Both the position numbers and the translations under genes were made by a program. 11,834 bases of DNA from Candidatus Methanovirga basalitermitum (GTDB taxonomy: Archaea > Methanobacteriota > Methanobacteria > Methanobacteriales > Methanobacteriaceae): positions 1 to 11,834 of the forward strand of contig JAISZW010000180.1 in NCBI GenBank assembly GCA_031284445.1, written 5' to 3'. Below, piece after piece: positions 6,185 through 11,834 of this stretch. Numbering within the stretch: position 1 is the stretch's first letter; every line of letters starts with the position of its first letter. The notes beneath the pieces are model-generated. The model did not search any database and had not been told where the DNA came from. It saw nothing but the letters and a program-made list of their open reading frames with translations.

Positions 6185-7803
6185 TTAAATTTGAAAACTT
6201 TAGTTTCGCAAGCTCAAGTAAAGAAATACTATCAAATATCAACCTTGAAGTTGAAGAAGGTGATTTCATACTATTTTGTGGTCCATCAGGATCAGGGAAA
6301 ACAACCCTATTATCTAATGTAAAAAAAGAATTGGTATCTCCAGGTGAATTTGAAGGAAAAATCACCTTTAATTCAATTAACATCAAAAACTTAGATGATA
6401 AGCAATCAGCAACAGATATTGGATTTCTTTTTCAAAATCCTGACAGCCAAATAGTTACAGATACTGTTATTCAAGAAATAGCTTTTCCCCTCGAAAACAT
6501 CGGGATGCCAACAGAAGATATAAGAAATAGAATAGCTGAAATGGCAGCATTCTTCTGTATTGATAATATACTATATAAAAATGTGAATGAATTATCAGGA
6601 GGACAAAAACAATTAGTGAATCTTTGTTCTCTACTTGTTCTCAAACCTAAATTATTACTACTTGATGAACCAACATCTCAGTTAGATCCCATAGCATCCT
6701 ATGATTTTTTAACAATTTTAAGAAGATTAAATGAAGAATTTTCAATTACAATAATGATGAGCGAACATAGTGTTGATAATATTTTTCCTTTTGTAAATAA
6801 AGTGATATTTTTAAATAAAGGTTCAATCAAATATTCTAATTATACTCAAAACATTGTTCAAAAAGCAATGAAGGATGAGATCTTTAAATTTTATCTCCCA
6901 GATGTTTCTAAAGTGAACTTCTTACTAAGTGAAAAATATCCTAAATTAAAAAATGAAAAAATAGCTGTGAGTGTAAGAGAAGGAAGAAAACTACTACATA
7001 AAATATCTAATGATTTAAAAACATTCCAAAAAAAAGAAAAAAAGTTATCAAATGGTAATTATCCATTTTCAGATAATGATGAATTAATAAAATCTAATGG
7101 ACTTTATTTTGCATACAGTAAAGAAAACATAATCTTAAAGGATGTTGAATTTTCCCTTAAACAAGGTGAATTTCTTAGTATCATTGGAGGTAATGGAGCT
7201 GGAAAAACAACATTGATACAGTTGTTAGCAGGATTATTAAAACCTATAAAAGGAAAAGTTTCACGAAAAAAAGGGATAAAAATAAGTTACTTATACCAAA
7301 ACCCTCTAATTCACTTTTCAAAAGAAAAAATAAAACAAGAACTTTTATTAAACAATGAAACAGAATTAAATAATAATGTTACAGACCTCTTAAAGTTTTT
7401 TAATGTAGAACATTTATTAGATCAGAATTCTTATGATTGTAGTGGAGGAGAACAACAAAAAATAGCTATAATAAAAGCACTAATAAAAAAACCAGATGTT
7501 CTAATATTAGATGAACCAACAAAAGGACTTGACCCATTATCAAAGTATAAACTTGCAAAAGAACTTCAAACCTTACAGAAAAATGGTTTAACAATTCTAA
7601 TGTCAAGTCATGATTTATCATTTATAGCCAACTATTGTTCTCGTTGTATCATGTTATTTGATGGTGGTATTCAAGTGGACAATAATCCTAAAGAAATATT
7701 CTCAGAAAATAACTTCTACACTACCTTTGTTAACAGATTGGTTAAAGATTATATCCCTGATGGAATAATTATAGACGACATAAAAGAAAAATGGAAACTA
7801 TAA
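6175..7803 (+). CDS. Fused double ATP-binding protein of an ECF transporter (EcfA-EcfA')
   Basis: This 542-residue cytoplasmic protein contains two complete ABC ATPase domains and powers uptake through EcfT. Domain 1: Walker A GPSGSGKT (36-43), Q-loop FLFQNPDSQIV (about 84-94), signature LSGGQKQ (140-146), Walker B LLLLDEPTSQLDP (about 159-171), switch MSEH. Domain 2 (from about 310): Walker A GGNGAGKTT (about 337-345), Q-loop YLYQNP (about 373), signature CSGGEQQ (422-428), Walker B VLILDEPTKGLDP (442-454), switch MSSHD. All catalytic residues are present in both halves. A lysine-rich linker (about 285-305) joins them. Such fusions replace the usual EcfA1/EcfA2 pair and are known in some ECF systems (YkoD-like). 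It overlaps ecfT by 10 bases with its own ribosome-binding site. The partner S component must lie elsewhere. Confidence 0.92.
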   Translation: MALVKFENFSFASSSKEILSNINLEVEEGDFILFCGPSGSGKTTLLSNVKKELVSPGEFEGKITFNSINIKNLDDKQSATDIGFLFQNPDSQIVTDTVIQEIAFPLENIGMPTEDIRNRIAEMAAFFCIDNILYKNVNELSGGQKQLVNLCSLLVLKPKLLLLDEPTSQLDPIASYDFLTILRRLNEEFSITIMMSEHSVDNIFPFVNKVIFLNKGSIKYSNYTQNIVQKAMKDEIFKFYLPDVSKVNFLLSEKYPKLKNEKIAVSVREGRKLLHKISNDLKTFQKKEKKLSNGNYPFSDNDELIKSNGLYFAYSKENIILKDVEFSLKQGEFLSIIGGNGAGKTTLIQLLAGLLKPIKGKVSRKKGIKISYLYQNPLIHFSKEKIKQELLLNNETELNNNVTDLLKFFNVEHLLDQNSYDCSGGEQQKIAIIKALIKKPDVLILDEPTKGLDPLSKYKLAKELQTLQKNGLTILMSSHDLSFIANYCSRCIMLFDGGIQVDNNPKEIFSENNFYTTFVNRLVKDYIPDGIIIDDIKEKWKL

Positions 7804-7873
7804 TATACATTTATAAATTTAATAAAACGATTCAAAGTGATTTAAATTAAAATAAAAAAAATATACATTTTAA

Positions 7874-7990
7874 TTATAGTAATAATGGCAATGTTTATCA
7901 ATTATTAATCTTAATTACAATATAAAATTCTTTAAATCAAATTTAAATAAATTATATTAGAAATGACAAACTTTTCCAAAATGACTATAA
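7874..7990 (+). repeat. MITE-like repeat, copy 2 (complete, 117 bases)
   Basis: The left terminal inverted repeat TTATAGTAATAATGG (7874-7888) matches the complement of the right end CCAAAATGACTATAA (7976-7990) at 12 of 15 positions. The interior from 7893 on is nearly the same as copy 1 but lacks 15 bases around the internal palindrome and 2 bases in an A/T run. It lies between the ECF ATPase gene and the pilin-like gene, in the same orientation as copy 1. It carries no open frame of note. Confidence 0.75.
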
Positions 7991-8053
7991 AATTTAAAAA
8001 TTGAATATTTGAATTGCACAGAAACCACTTAAAAAGGTTAAATAATTTTTTCC

Positions 8054-8064
8054 AAATATATAAA
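8054..8064 (+). promoter_or_regulatory. TATA box for the pilin-like gene
   Basis: AAATATATAAA, continuing AG, is the clearest archaeal TATA box in the window and follows a T-rich stretch. It predicts transcription starting near 8085, giving a leader of about 70 bases. Confidence 0.55.
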
Positions 8065-8068
8065 AGAT

Positions 8069-8123
8069 ATCAAGTTCAACAATATTTCATTTGTGAAAGC
8101 TCAGATATCGTCGAGAACTTGAT
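8069..8123 (+). promoter_or_regulatory. Nested inverted repeats in the promoter/leader of the pilin-like gene
   Basis: ATCAAGTTC (8069-8077) and GAACTTGAT (8115-8123) are perfect 9-base complements. Inside them TTTCA (8085-8089) and TGAAA (8094-8098) can pair across a 4-base loop. The hexamer GATATC occurs at 8066-8071 and 8104-8109. The block is richer in G and C than its flanks. Because the outer left arm sits at or before the expected transcription start, it may be a DNA operator. If transcription starts earlier it could fold as a leader RNA or small RNA. Confidence 0.45.
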
Positions 8124-8158
8124 TTTTATTATTTAATTGATGTTGAAGAGGATGAAAA

Positions 8159-8380
8159 ATGGATTATGAATTAATAAAAAAAGTAGATAAAATAAAAGTG
8201 GATCAAAAAGGACAGGCAGGAGCTGAATTAATACTTCTAATTGGAGGAATGATAATCATAGTTTTAATGTTGGTTTACTTCTATAAAAACTATTTAACAG
8301 GGATAGGAGATGAAGTCAACAATGTTGAATTAAAGGAATTAAATAAATCCATAGAAGCTATTTCATCTAAGTTTAAATAA
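8159..8380 (+). CDS. Class III signal peptide protein, pilin-like (DUF361 type)
   Basis: This 73-residue protein has a class III (type IV pilin-like) signal: a charged leader of about 17 residues ending KVDQKG, then QAGAELILLIGGMIIIVLMLVYFYK. In archaeal euryarchaeota the EppA prepilin peptidase cuts between G and Q, leaving a hydrophobic N-terminal helix with the conserved Glu, here at about position +5. The mature part is short (about 52 residues), so it is more likely a minor pilin-like subunit or membrane-anchored peptide than a full adhesin. GAAGAGG (8145-8151) is the ribosome-binding site. Its strong TATA box and structured leader set it apart. The aldehyde dehydrogenase gene follows after 27 bases and may share the transcript, although the functions look unrelated. 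Confidence 0.85.
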   Translation: MDYELIKKVDKIKVDQKGQAGAELILLIGGMIIIVLMLVYFYKNYLTGIGDEVNNVELKELNKSIEAISSKFK

Positions 8381-8407
8381 ATCAATGAATTAAACTGGGT
8401 TTAAAAA

Positions 8408-9820
8408 ATGAAAACACTGATCAATGGGAAGTACTATGAAAAAAATGAAAGAATAGATATTGTAAATCCTTTCAATGGACAAGTTGTCGATGATGTTCCT
8501 AAATGCAATAAAACTGATGTTAAAGTGGCTATTAAATCTGCAAAAAATTCTCAAAAAATATTAAATAACTGGTCTGCCTACAAAGTATCAAATGGATTAT
8601 ATTCTGCCTATGAGGATTTAAAAAGAGAAAAAAAGAAAATAGCTAAAACAATTACTGAAGAAACTGGTAAACCAATTAAGGACTCTATTATGGAGATGGA
8701 AAGATCTATTGAAACATTGAAATTATCTGCTGAAGAAGGAAAAAGAATTTATGGTGAAACCATTCCATTGGATGCTGGTTTAGGTGGAAAAGGATTTTTT
8801 GCATTTACACAGAAGTTACCTTTAGGTGTTGTGGTGGGAATAACTCCATTTAATTATCCTGTTAATTTAGCTATTCATAAAATAGCTCCAGCAATAGCTG
8901 CAAAAAATGCGACAATTTTAAAACCATCTATTAAGGCTCCAATTTCAGCAATTAGATTATGTGAGATAATTGATAACTACTTTCCAGACGGTGTTGTAAA
9001 TACTGTTACAGGTTATGGTGATGAAGTTGGTGATGAATTAATATTGAATCCTGATGTTAACAAAATAACTTTTACTGGAAGTGTTCCAGTAGGAATTATG
9101 ATTAAAAGTAGAGCTGGAATGAAAAGAGTTAGTTTAGAACTTGGAGGTAACGATCCTTTGATCATTCTTAAAGATACAGATATTAAAAAAGCTGTTAAAG
9201 GTGCGATTCTTGGTTCTTATCTTTATTCTGGTCAAATATGTATGGGAGTTAAGAGAATTATTGTAGATAATGAAATAGCTGATGATTTCCTGGATTTATT
9301 TGTTAAAGAGACTAAGAAGTTAAAAATTGGTGATCCTATGGATATGAATACTGTTATTGGACCTTTGATTGATGAGGTGGCTGCTGAAGTGGTTGAAAGA
9401 TCTGTGAATAATGCTATCCAAAGTGGTGCAACATTAGTCTATGGTGGTAGAAGAGATGGGAACTTTTTCCAACCAACAATTTTAGACGATATCAATGAAG
9501 ATATGGATGTAGTTATTAATGAAACTTTTGGACCTGTTTCCCCAATTATAAGAGTTAATGGAGTTGATGAAGCTATTAAAATAGCTAACAACACAGAATT
9601 TGGTCTTCAAAGTGGTGTTTTCACAGAAAATATTCATGATGGATTAAGGTGTGCAAATGAAATAGAGGCAGGTTCAGTTTTCATAAATAAACAATCAACA
9701 TTTAGAACTGATAACATGCCTTTTGGAGGATTTAAATTGAGTGGTGTTGGAAAGGAAGGAGTTAAATATGCAGTTGAAGATATGGTAAAAACGAAGTTAA
9801 TAGGTTTTAATTTAAGATGA
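8408..9820 (+). CDS. cofA: NAD(P)-dependent aldehyde dehydrogenase, probable lactaldehyde dehydrogenase CofA
   Basis: This 470-residue cytosolic enzyme belongs to the aldehyde dehydrogenase superfamily. Seen: the cofactor-binding region GITPFNYPVNLAIHKIAPAI with LKPS after it; TGSVPVG in the Rossmann fold; the general base Glu244 in LELGGNDP; the nucleophile Cys278 in SGQICMG; NETFGPVSP; and a C-terminal FRTDNMPFGGFKLSGVGKEG. The last block and the overall length closely resemble Methanocaldococcus MJ1411 (CofA, 463 residues). That enzyme oxidises lactaldehyde to lactate for coenzyme F420 synthesis. The assignment is from remembered similarity; a succinate-semialdehyde or glyceraldehyde-3-phosphate role cannot be excluded. 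The ribosome-binding site is weak (GGGTTT). A T tract directly after the stop probably ends transcription. Confidence 0.82.
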   Translation: MKTLINGKYYEKNERIDIVNPFNGQVVDDVPKCNKTDVKVAIKSAKNSQKILNNWSAYKVSNGLYSAYEDLKREKKKIAKTITEETGKPIKDSIMEMERSIETLKLSAEEGKRIYGETIPLDAGLGGKGFFAFTQKLPLGVVVGITPFNYPVNLAIHKIAPAIAAKNATILKPSIKAPISAIRLCEIIDNYFPDGVVNTVTGYGDEVGDELILNPDVNKITFTGSVPVGIMIKSRAGMKRVSLELGGNDPLIILKDTDIKKAVKGAILGSYLYSGQICMGVKRIIVDNEIADDFLDLFVKETKKLKIGDPMDMNTVIGPLIDEVAAEVVERSVNNAIQSGATLVYGGRRDGNFFQPTILDDINEDMDVVINETFGPVSPIIRVNGVDEAIKIANNTEFGLQSGVFTENIHDGLRCANEIEAGSVFINKQSTFRTDNMPFGGFKLSGVGKEGVKYAVEDMVKTKLIGFNLR

Positions 9821-9825
9821 AAATT

Positions 9826-9833
9826 ATTTTTTT
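9826..9833 (+). terminator. T-rich terminator after the aldehyde dehydrogenase gene
   Basis: ATTTTTTT, seven T in a row, begins 6 bases after the TGA stop. Archaeal transcription commonly ends at such T tracts without needing a hairpin. Confidence 0.4.
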
Positions 9834-9947
9834 AGGAAGTTTTCAACTAAGTTTCTTGTTCCATTTAATGAGGATGTGAAAAATTCAACTGATATAAGAA
9901 TAAGATTAATTTGTATGAATACTTTTATTAAAATTTAAAGTCTTTTT

Positions 9948-9964
9948 ATTGAACTCCGTTCAAT
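9948..9964. repeat. Perfect 7-base inverted repeat, 3-base loop
   Basis: ATTGAAC (9948-9954) TCC GTTCAAT (9958-9964) forms a tight hairpin or two-fold binding site, preceded by TCTTTTT. It could be a second termination structure after the dehydrogenase gene or a protein site; no gene starts nearby. Confidence 0.4.
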
Positions 9965-10110
9965 TAGAAAGTTTTTAATTTTCAAGTTTATTTATAAATA
10001 AAAGTCAATTTTTCCAAATAACTCCACACTTTTTTACACCCTCTCTTTTAAATTGGTTTATGATTGAAAGTATGATTATAAATAAATTACTTGGACATCA
10101 GAATTGGATA

Positions 10111-10237
10111 TTATATTCATTCTGGAAAACTTTGTCATTTTATAAAGATTAATATCCAATATAATTTATTTAAATTTGATTTAAAAGATTTTTGTAATTA
10201 TAATTAATATTGATAAAAGTTACCATTATCACTATAA
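10111..10237 (-). repeat. MITE-like repeat, copy 3 (inverted, 127 bases)
   Basis: Read on the minus strand it begins TTATAGTGATAATGG (10237 down to 10223) and ends CCAGAATGAATATAA (10125 down to 10111), matching copy 2's ends. Its two termini pair at 11 of 15 positions. The interior shows the same order of blocks as copies 1 and 2: TTTATCAAT, ATTAAT, TTAAATCAAATTTAAATAAATTATATTGGATAT, AAAATGACAAA. It keeps the section that copy 2 has lost, so it is closer in layout to copy 1, but it has more point changes. Confidence 0.7.
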
Positions 10238-10296
10238 AAATATAAAATTTACAATTAAGTGTACACCAAATTTTTAGCATTAAAACTATCAGATCA

Positions 10297-10310
10297 TGTT
10301 ATAAATAAAT
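10297..10310 (+). promoter_or_regulatory. Possible TATA box for the unrecognised gene
   Basis: TGTTATAAATAAAT is a TATA-like element about 80 bases before ATG 10386, predicting a leader that includes the downstream inverted repeat. An alternative TATA-like word, TTTACTATAAG (10338-10348), would give a nearly leaderless transcript, in line with the absence of a ribosome-binding site. Confidence 0.3.
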
Positions 10311-10337
10311 CAAGAAGTTTAAGCAAAAAATTATTTT

Positions 10338-10366
10338 TTTACTATAAGAGTAAAAGTTATAGTAAA
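10338..10366. promoter_or_regulatory. Perfect 10-base inverted repeat upstream of the unrecognised gene
   Basis: TTTACTATAA (10338-10347) and TTATAGTAAA (10357-10366) are exact reverse complements around a 9-base spacer, ending 19 bases before ATG 10386. The position suits an operator for a dimeric regulator or a leader hairpin controlling the start. The core heptamer TTATAGT is the same as the tip of the MITE-like repeat whose third copy ends about 100 bases upstream. Confidence 0.55.
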
Positions 10367-10385
10367 CTCAACATAAGATTATATC

Positions 10386-11141
10386 ATGGCAAGTGAGAAA
10401 GTGAAAAAGTACAAAATTAAGGAAAAAGATAATATAAAACATATAAGAGACTATTTTCTTAAAAACAAGGAAAATATAAAAGGGATTAATTTAGGTTCTT
10501 ATAAAATAACTGGAGTTGGTAGACAAAGTTTAATGCTAAAACATGGGAACGGAGATTCTGTATGGGTAAACTATATTGATTTAGTTAAATCAATTAAGAA
10601 ACCAGAGGAAGCAACAGGCTACATTGCACTAATTATCCAAAGATTTGTGGATGGACTAACCATCAACTTTGAATGTGAAACAGAGGCAGAAGAGATATTT
10701 AGAAAAATTGTGGATAAAACAGAAAATTATAATGATCTACTTAAAATCCAAACTTTACTTCAAGATAAAATCGAAAAATTACAGAAAAAAGGCAACTACA
10801 GAGAAATATTAGATTTAAATAAGCTATTTCCAAGAATAACGATAACCAATGAAATCTTAAAATCATCAGGTCTTTTAAAATCAGATGATGGATCATTGAA
10901 CGTCAACGATGAATTAATAGATGAAAAATTAATCCTAAACTTATTGGAAGACATTCTTAAAAAAAAGTACAATGTCAATAATTTCAAATATAGGGGAGTT
11001 GCTAATTTAAACACTTTAAAAGAAACAATTAAGTGGCAAATAAATGAAATAACAGGGATATTTAATAGTGAGTATAGTGATGGTTTCTTTAAAGTTGATA
11101 AAGAAATAGCTGAGATTTATTATCTTAAATTAAGAAATTAA
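10386..11141 (+). CDS. Unrecognised 251-residue protein
   Basis: I do not recognise a family. The protein is soluble-looking, with no signal peptide or membrane helix, and rich in Lys, Glu, Asn and Ile. The first 30 residues are strongly charged. Residues about 33-75 look like small beta strands with GSYKITGVGRQSLMLKHGNG. Residues 120-145 are probably a helix or coiled coil (NDLLKIQTLLQDKIEKLQKK). The C-terminal half is alternating helix-like sequence ending near EIYYLKLRN. No cysteines occur in zinc-finger spacing and no clear catalytic motif is seen. No ribosome-binding site precedes ATG 10386, which is read either leaderless or through the leader containing the inverted repeat. The gene ends 11 bases from the converging FmdE-family gene. 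Base use resembles its neighbours, but isolation between a repeat and a convergent gene suggests a lineage-specific gene. Confidence 0.75.
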   Translation: MASEKVKKYKIKEKDNIKHIRDYFLKNKENIKGINLGSYKITGVGRQSLMLKHGNGDSVWVNYIDLVKSIKKPEEATGYIALIIQRFVDGLTINFECETEAEEIFRKIVDKTENYNDLLKIQTLLQDKIEKLQKKGNYREILDLNKLFPRITITNEILKSSGLLKSDDGSLNVNDELIDEKLILNLLEDILKKKYNVNNFKYRGVANLNTLKETIKWQINEITGIFNSEYSDGFFKVDKEIAEIYYLKLRN

Positions 11142-11152
11142 CGATTGTTATC

Positions 11153-11716
11153 TTACTTTATGAACTGATAGTATGATTTTTCTGCACATGCCTTGCATAT
11201 ACCTATACCATTTCTTAGGATATATTTATTATCTTTTACAACTTCATCGCAAACAGGGCAAATTATTTTATTAAATTTTTTATCAGGATAATCCATACTT
11301 TCAAAGTCTATTTTTATCTTTTCAATAGAGAAGAGCTCTTCATTTGCCGTGTTAATAAGACGTTCCATTAATTTTTCATCAGTTTCTGCCTTATTCTGAT
11401 TTTTAATATCTTCATCTACAATTCTAATTCCTTCACCAGTAGATATTCTACAAAAGCTTGCTGCATGTCTACCATAATCCATTAATTTGAATGTTTTTTT
11501 ACCAATTCTACAGTCAGAGACGACTTGAATTGCATCAGCCACACATCGACCTATCTCAACAAAAACCATTAAATCCATATTTTCTTCATTAAGACTTAAT
11601 CCTAATTGTTCAAATGCATACATTGTCATTTTAGTCCCTATAACCGTACCACCATCTAAATGACCATGAAACTTTTTAACTTTTTTTAGCTGTTCTTCAA
11701 ATTCTTTATCATTCAT
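11153..11716 (-). CDS. FmdE-family protein with C-terminal zinc ribbon
   Basis: From ATG 11716 the product is 187 residues. It belongs to the FmdE family, found attached to or alongside molybdenum/tungsten formylmethanofuran dehydrogenase, the first CO2-fixing enzyme of methanogenesis; many members are stand-alone and of unproven role. Seen: an N-terminal FHGHLDGGTVIGTKM block, then CVADAIQVVSDC and KLMDYGRHA (the family core), and a C-terminal four-cysteine zinc finger CPVC...CKAC (last 35 residues). The usual Cys of the HGHLCPG motif is replaced by Asp. An upstream ATG (11734) would add six residues. ATG 11716 is favoured because GGAGG lies 11 bases before it, whereas nothing precedes the first. 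No other formylmethanofuran dehydrogenase subunit is nearby, so direct membership of that complex is unproven. Confidence 0.85.
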   Translation of the reverse strand: MNDKEFEEQLKKVKKFHGHLDGGTVIGTKMTMYAFEQLGLSLNEENMDLMVFVEIGRCVADAIQVVSDCRIGKKTFKLMDYGRHAASFCRISTGEGIRIVDEDIKNQNKAETDEKLMERLINTANEELFSIEKIKIDFESMDYPDKKFNKIICPVCDEVVKDNKYILRNGIGICKACAEKSYYQFIK

Positions 11717-11783
11717 ATTAACCCTATCCTCCATATTAATTTTTCATTTTCAAGTTTTAATTCTATTTAGTCGTTAATTTGAT

Positions 11784-11795
11784 GTAAATATATTT
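11784..11795 (-). promoter_or_regulatory. Probable TATA box for the FmdE-family gene
   Basis: On the minus strand AAATATATTTAC lies about 70 bases before ATG 11716, with an A/T-rich BRE-like stretch before it. It predicts a leader of roughly 45 bases. Confidence 0.45.
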
Positions 11796-11834
11796 AATTT
11801 TAATCAGACTGTCTTTTATTCCACCAAATTAAAA

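Larger units (their letters stand above)
9821..10385. other. 565-base gene-poor interval
   Basis: No supportable gene was found on either strand. The interval holds a T-tract terminator, a 17-base perfect hairpin sequence (9948-9964), the inverted third copy of the MITE-like repeat (10111-10237), and the promoter and inverted repeat ahead of the next gene. The part 9965-10110 shows only short frames broken by stops. Confidence 0.6.

Noticed and set aside
6159..6386. 75-residue minus-strand frame opposite the start of the ECF ATPase
   Set aside because: Antisense to the Walker A region of a certain gene; no start signals.
8069..8123. C/D-box small RNA in the pilin-gene leader
   Set aside because: No RTGATGA C box was found paired with a CTGA D box at suitable spacing on either strand.
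9816..9938. Frame after the dehydrogenase stop reading KFSTKFLVPFNEDVKN, and a 20-codon ATG frame at 9817 overlapping the stop as ATGA
   Set aside because: No ribosome-binding site or recognisable family. The first frame has no start codon and the second is only 20 codons; a T tract that would end transcription lies inside both.
9985..10060. Short minus-strand frames such as REGVKKCGVIWKN
   Set aside because: Only 13 or so codons and broken by stops in all frames; not enough to call a gene remnant.
1..10237. The dispersed repeat as a CRISPR array
   Set aside because: Copies are about 117-127 bases, kilobases apart and in both orientations, with no regular spacers or cas genes.
10796..11014. 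72-residue minus-strand frame inside the unrecognised gene
   Set aside because: The plus-strand frame is much longer and has consistent protein-like composition; this one looks like its shadow.

Overview
The window looks like chromosome from a low-GC methanogenic archaeon of the Methanobacteriales, most likely Methanobrevibacter or a close relative. That reading is inference. It rests on the strong AT bias, archaeal TATA-like boxes (TTTAAATA, AAATATATAAAA), GGTGA/GGAGG ribosome-binding sites with some TTG starts, a tRNA-Leu without encoded CCA, a class III (EppA-type) signal peptide, a CofA-like lactaldehyde dehydrogenase (coenzyme F420 pathway) and an FmdE-family protein.

Layout. Positions 1-115 carry the first copy of a short repeat. 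A CNNM/CorC-type membrane protein follows (212-1510). Positions 1511-2277 hold a decayed insertion sequence whose transposase start survives with promoter and ribosome-binding site but is then frameshifted and cut off. A three-gene set comes next: a metal-dependent hydrolase (UPF0173), a 49-residue zinc-ribbon protein and a HEAT-repeat protein. After it lie tRNA-Leu(GAG) and a DUF368 membrane protein (PopT-type polyprenyl-phosphate transporter family). A minus-strand remnant of a multi-pass membrane protein abuts the DUF368 gene tail to tail, followed by about 285 bases with no gene seen. Then come EcfT and a fused double-ATPase EcfA of an energy-coupling-factor importer with no S component in the window.

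The second repeat copy precedes a structured promoter/leader and a small pilin-like protein, which is followed closely by the aldehyde dehydrogenase. A 565-base gene-poor stretch (9821-10385) contains the third repeat copy, inverted, and two strong inverted repeats. An unrecognised 251-residue protein and a convergent FmdE-family gene close the window.

The main non-gene signal is the repeat: complete copies of 117 and 127 bases plus one cut by the window edge, with imperfect 15-base terminal inverted repeats of the form TTATAGT(A/G)ATAATGG...CCA(A/G)AATGA(C/A)TATAA. It resembles a MITE-like non-autonomous element. A second signal is a perfect 10-base inverted repeat just ahead of the unrecognised gene; its arms contain the same TTATAGT heptamer. 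Most protein-coding genes here are ordinary housekeeping or transport genes. I do not see a defence system, a CRISPR array or a prophage.
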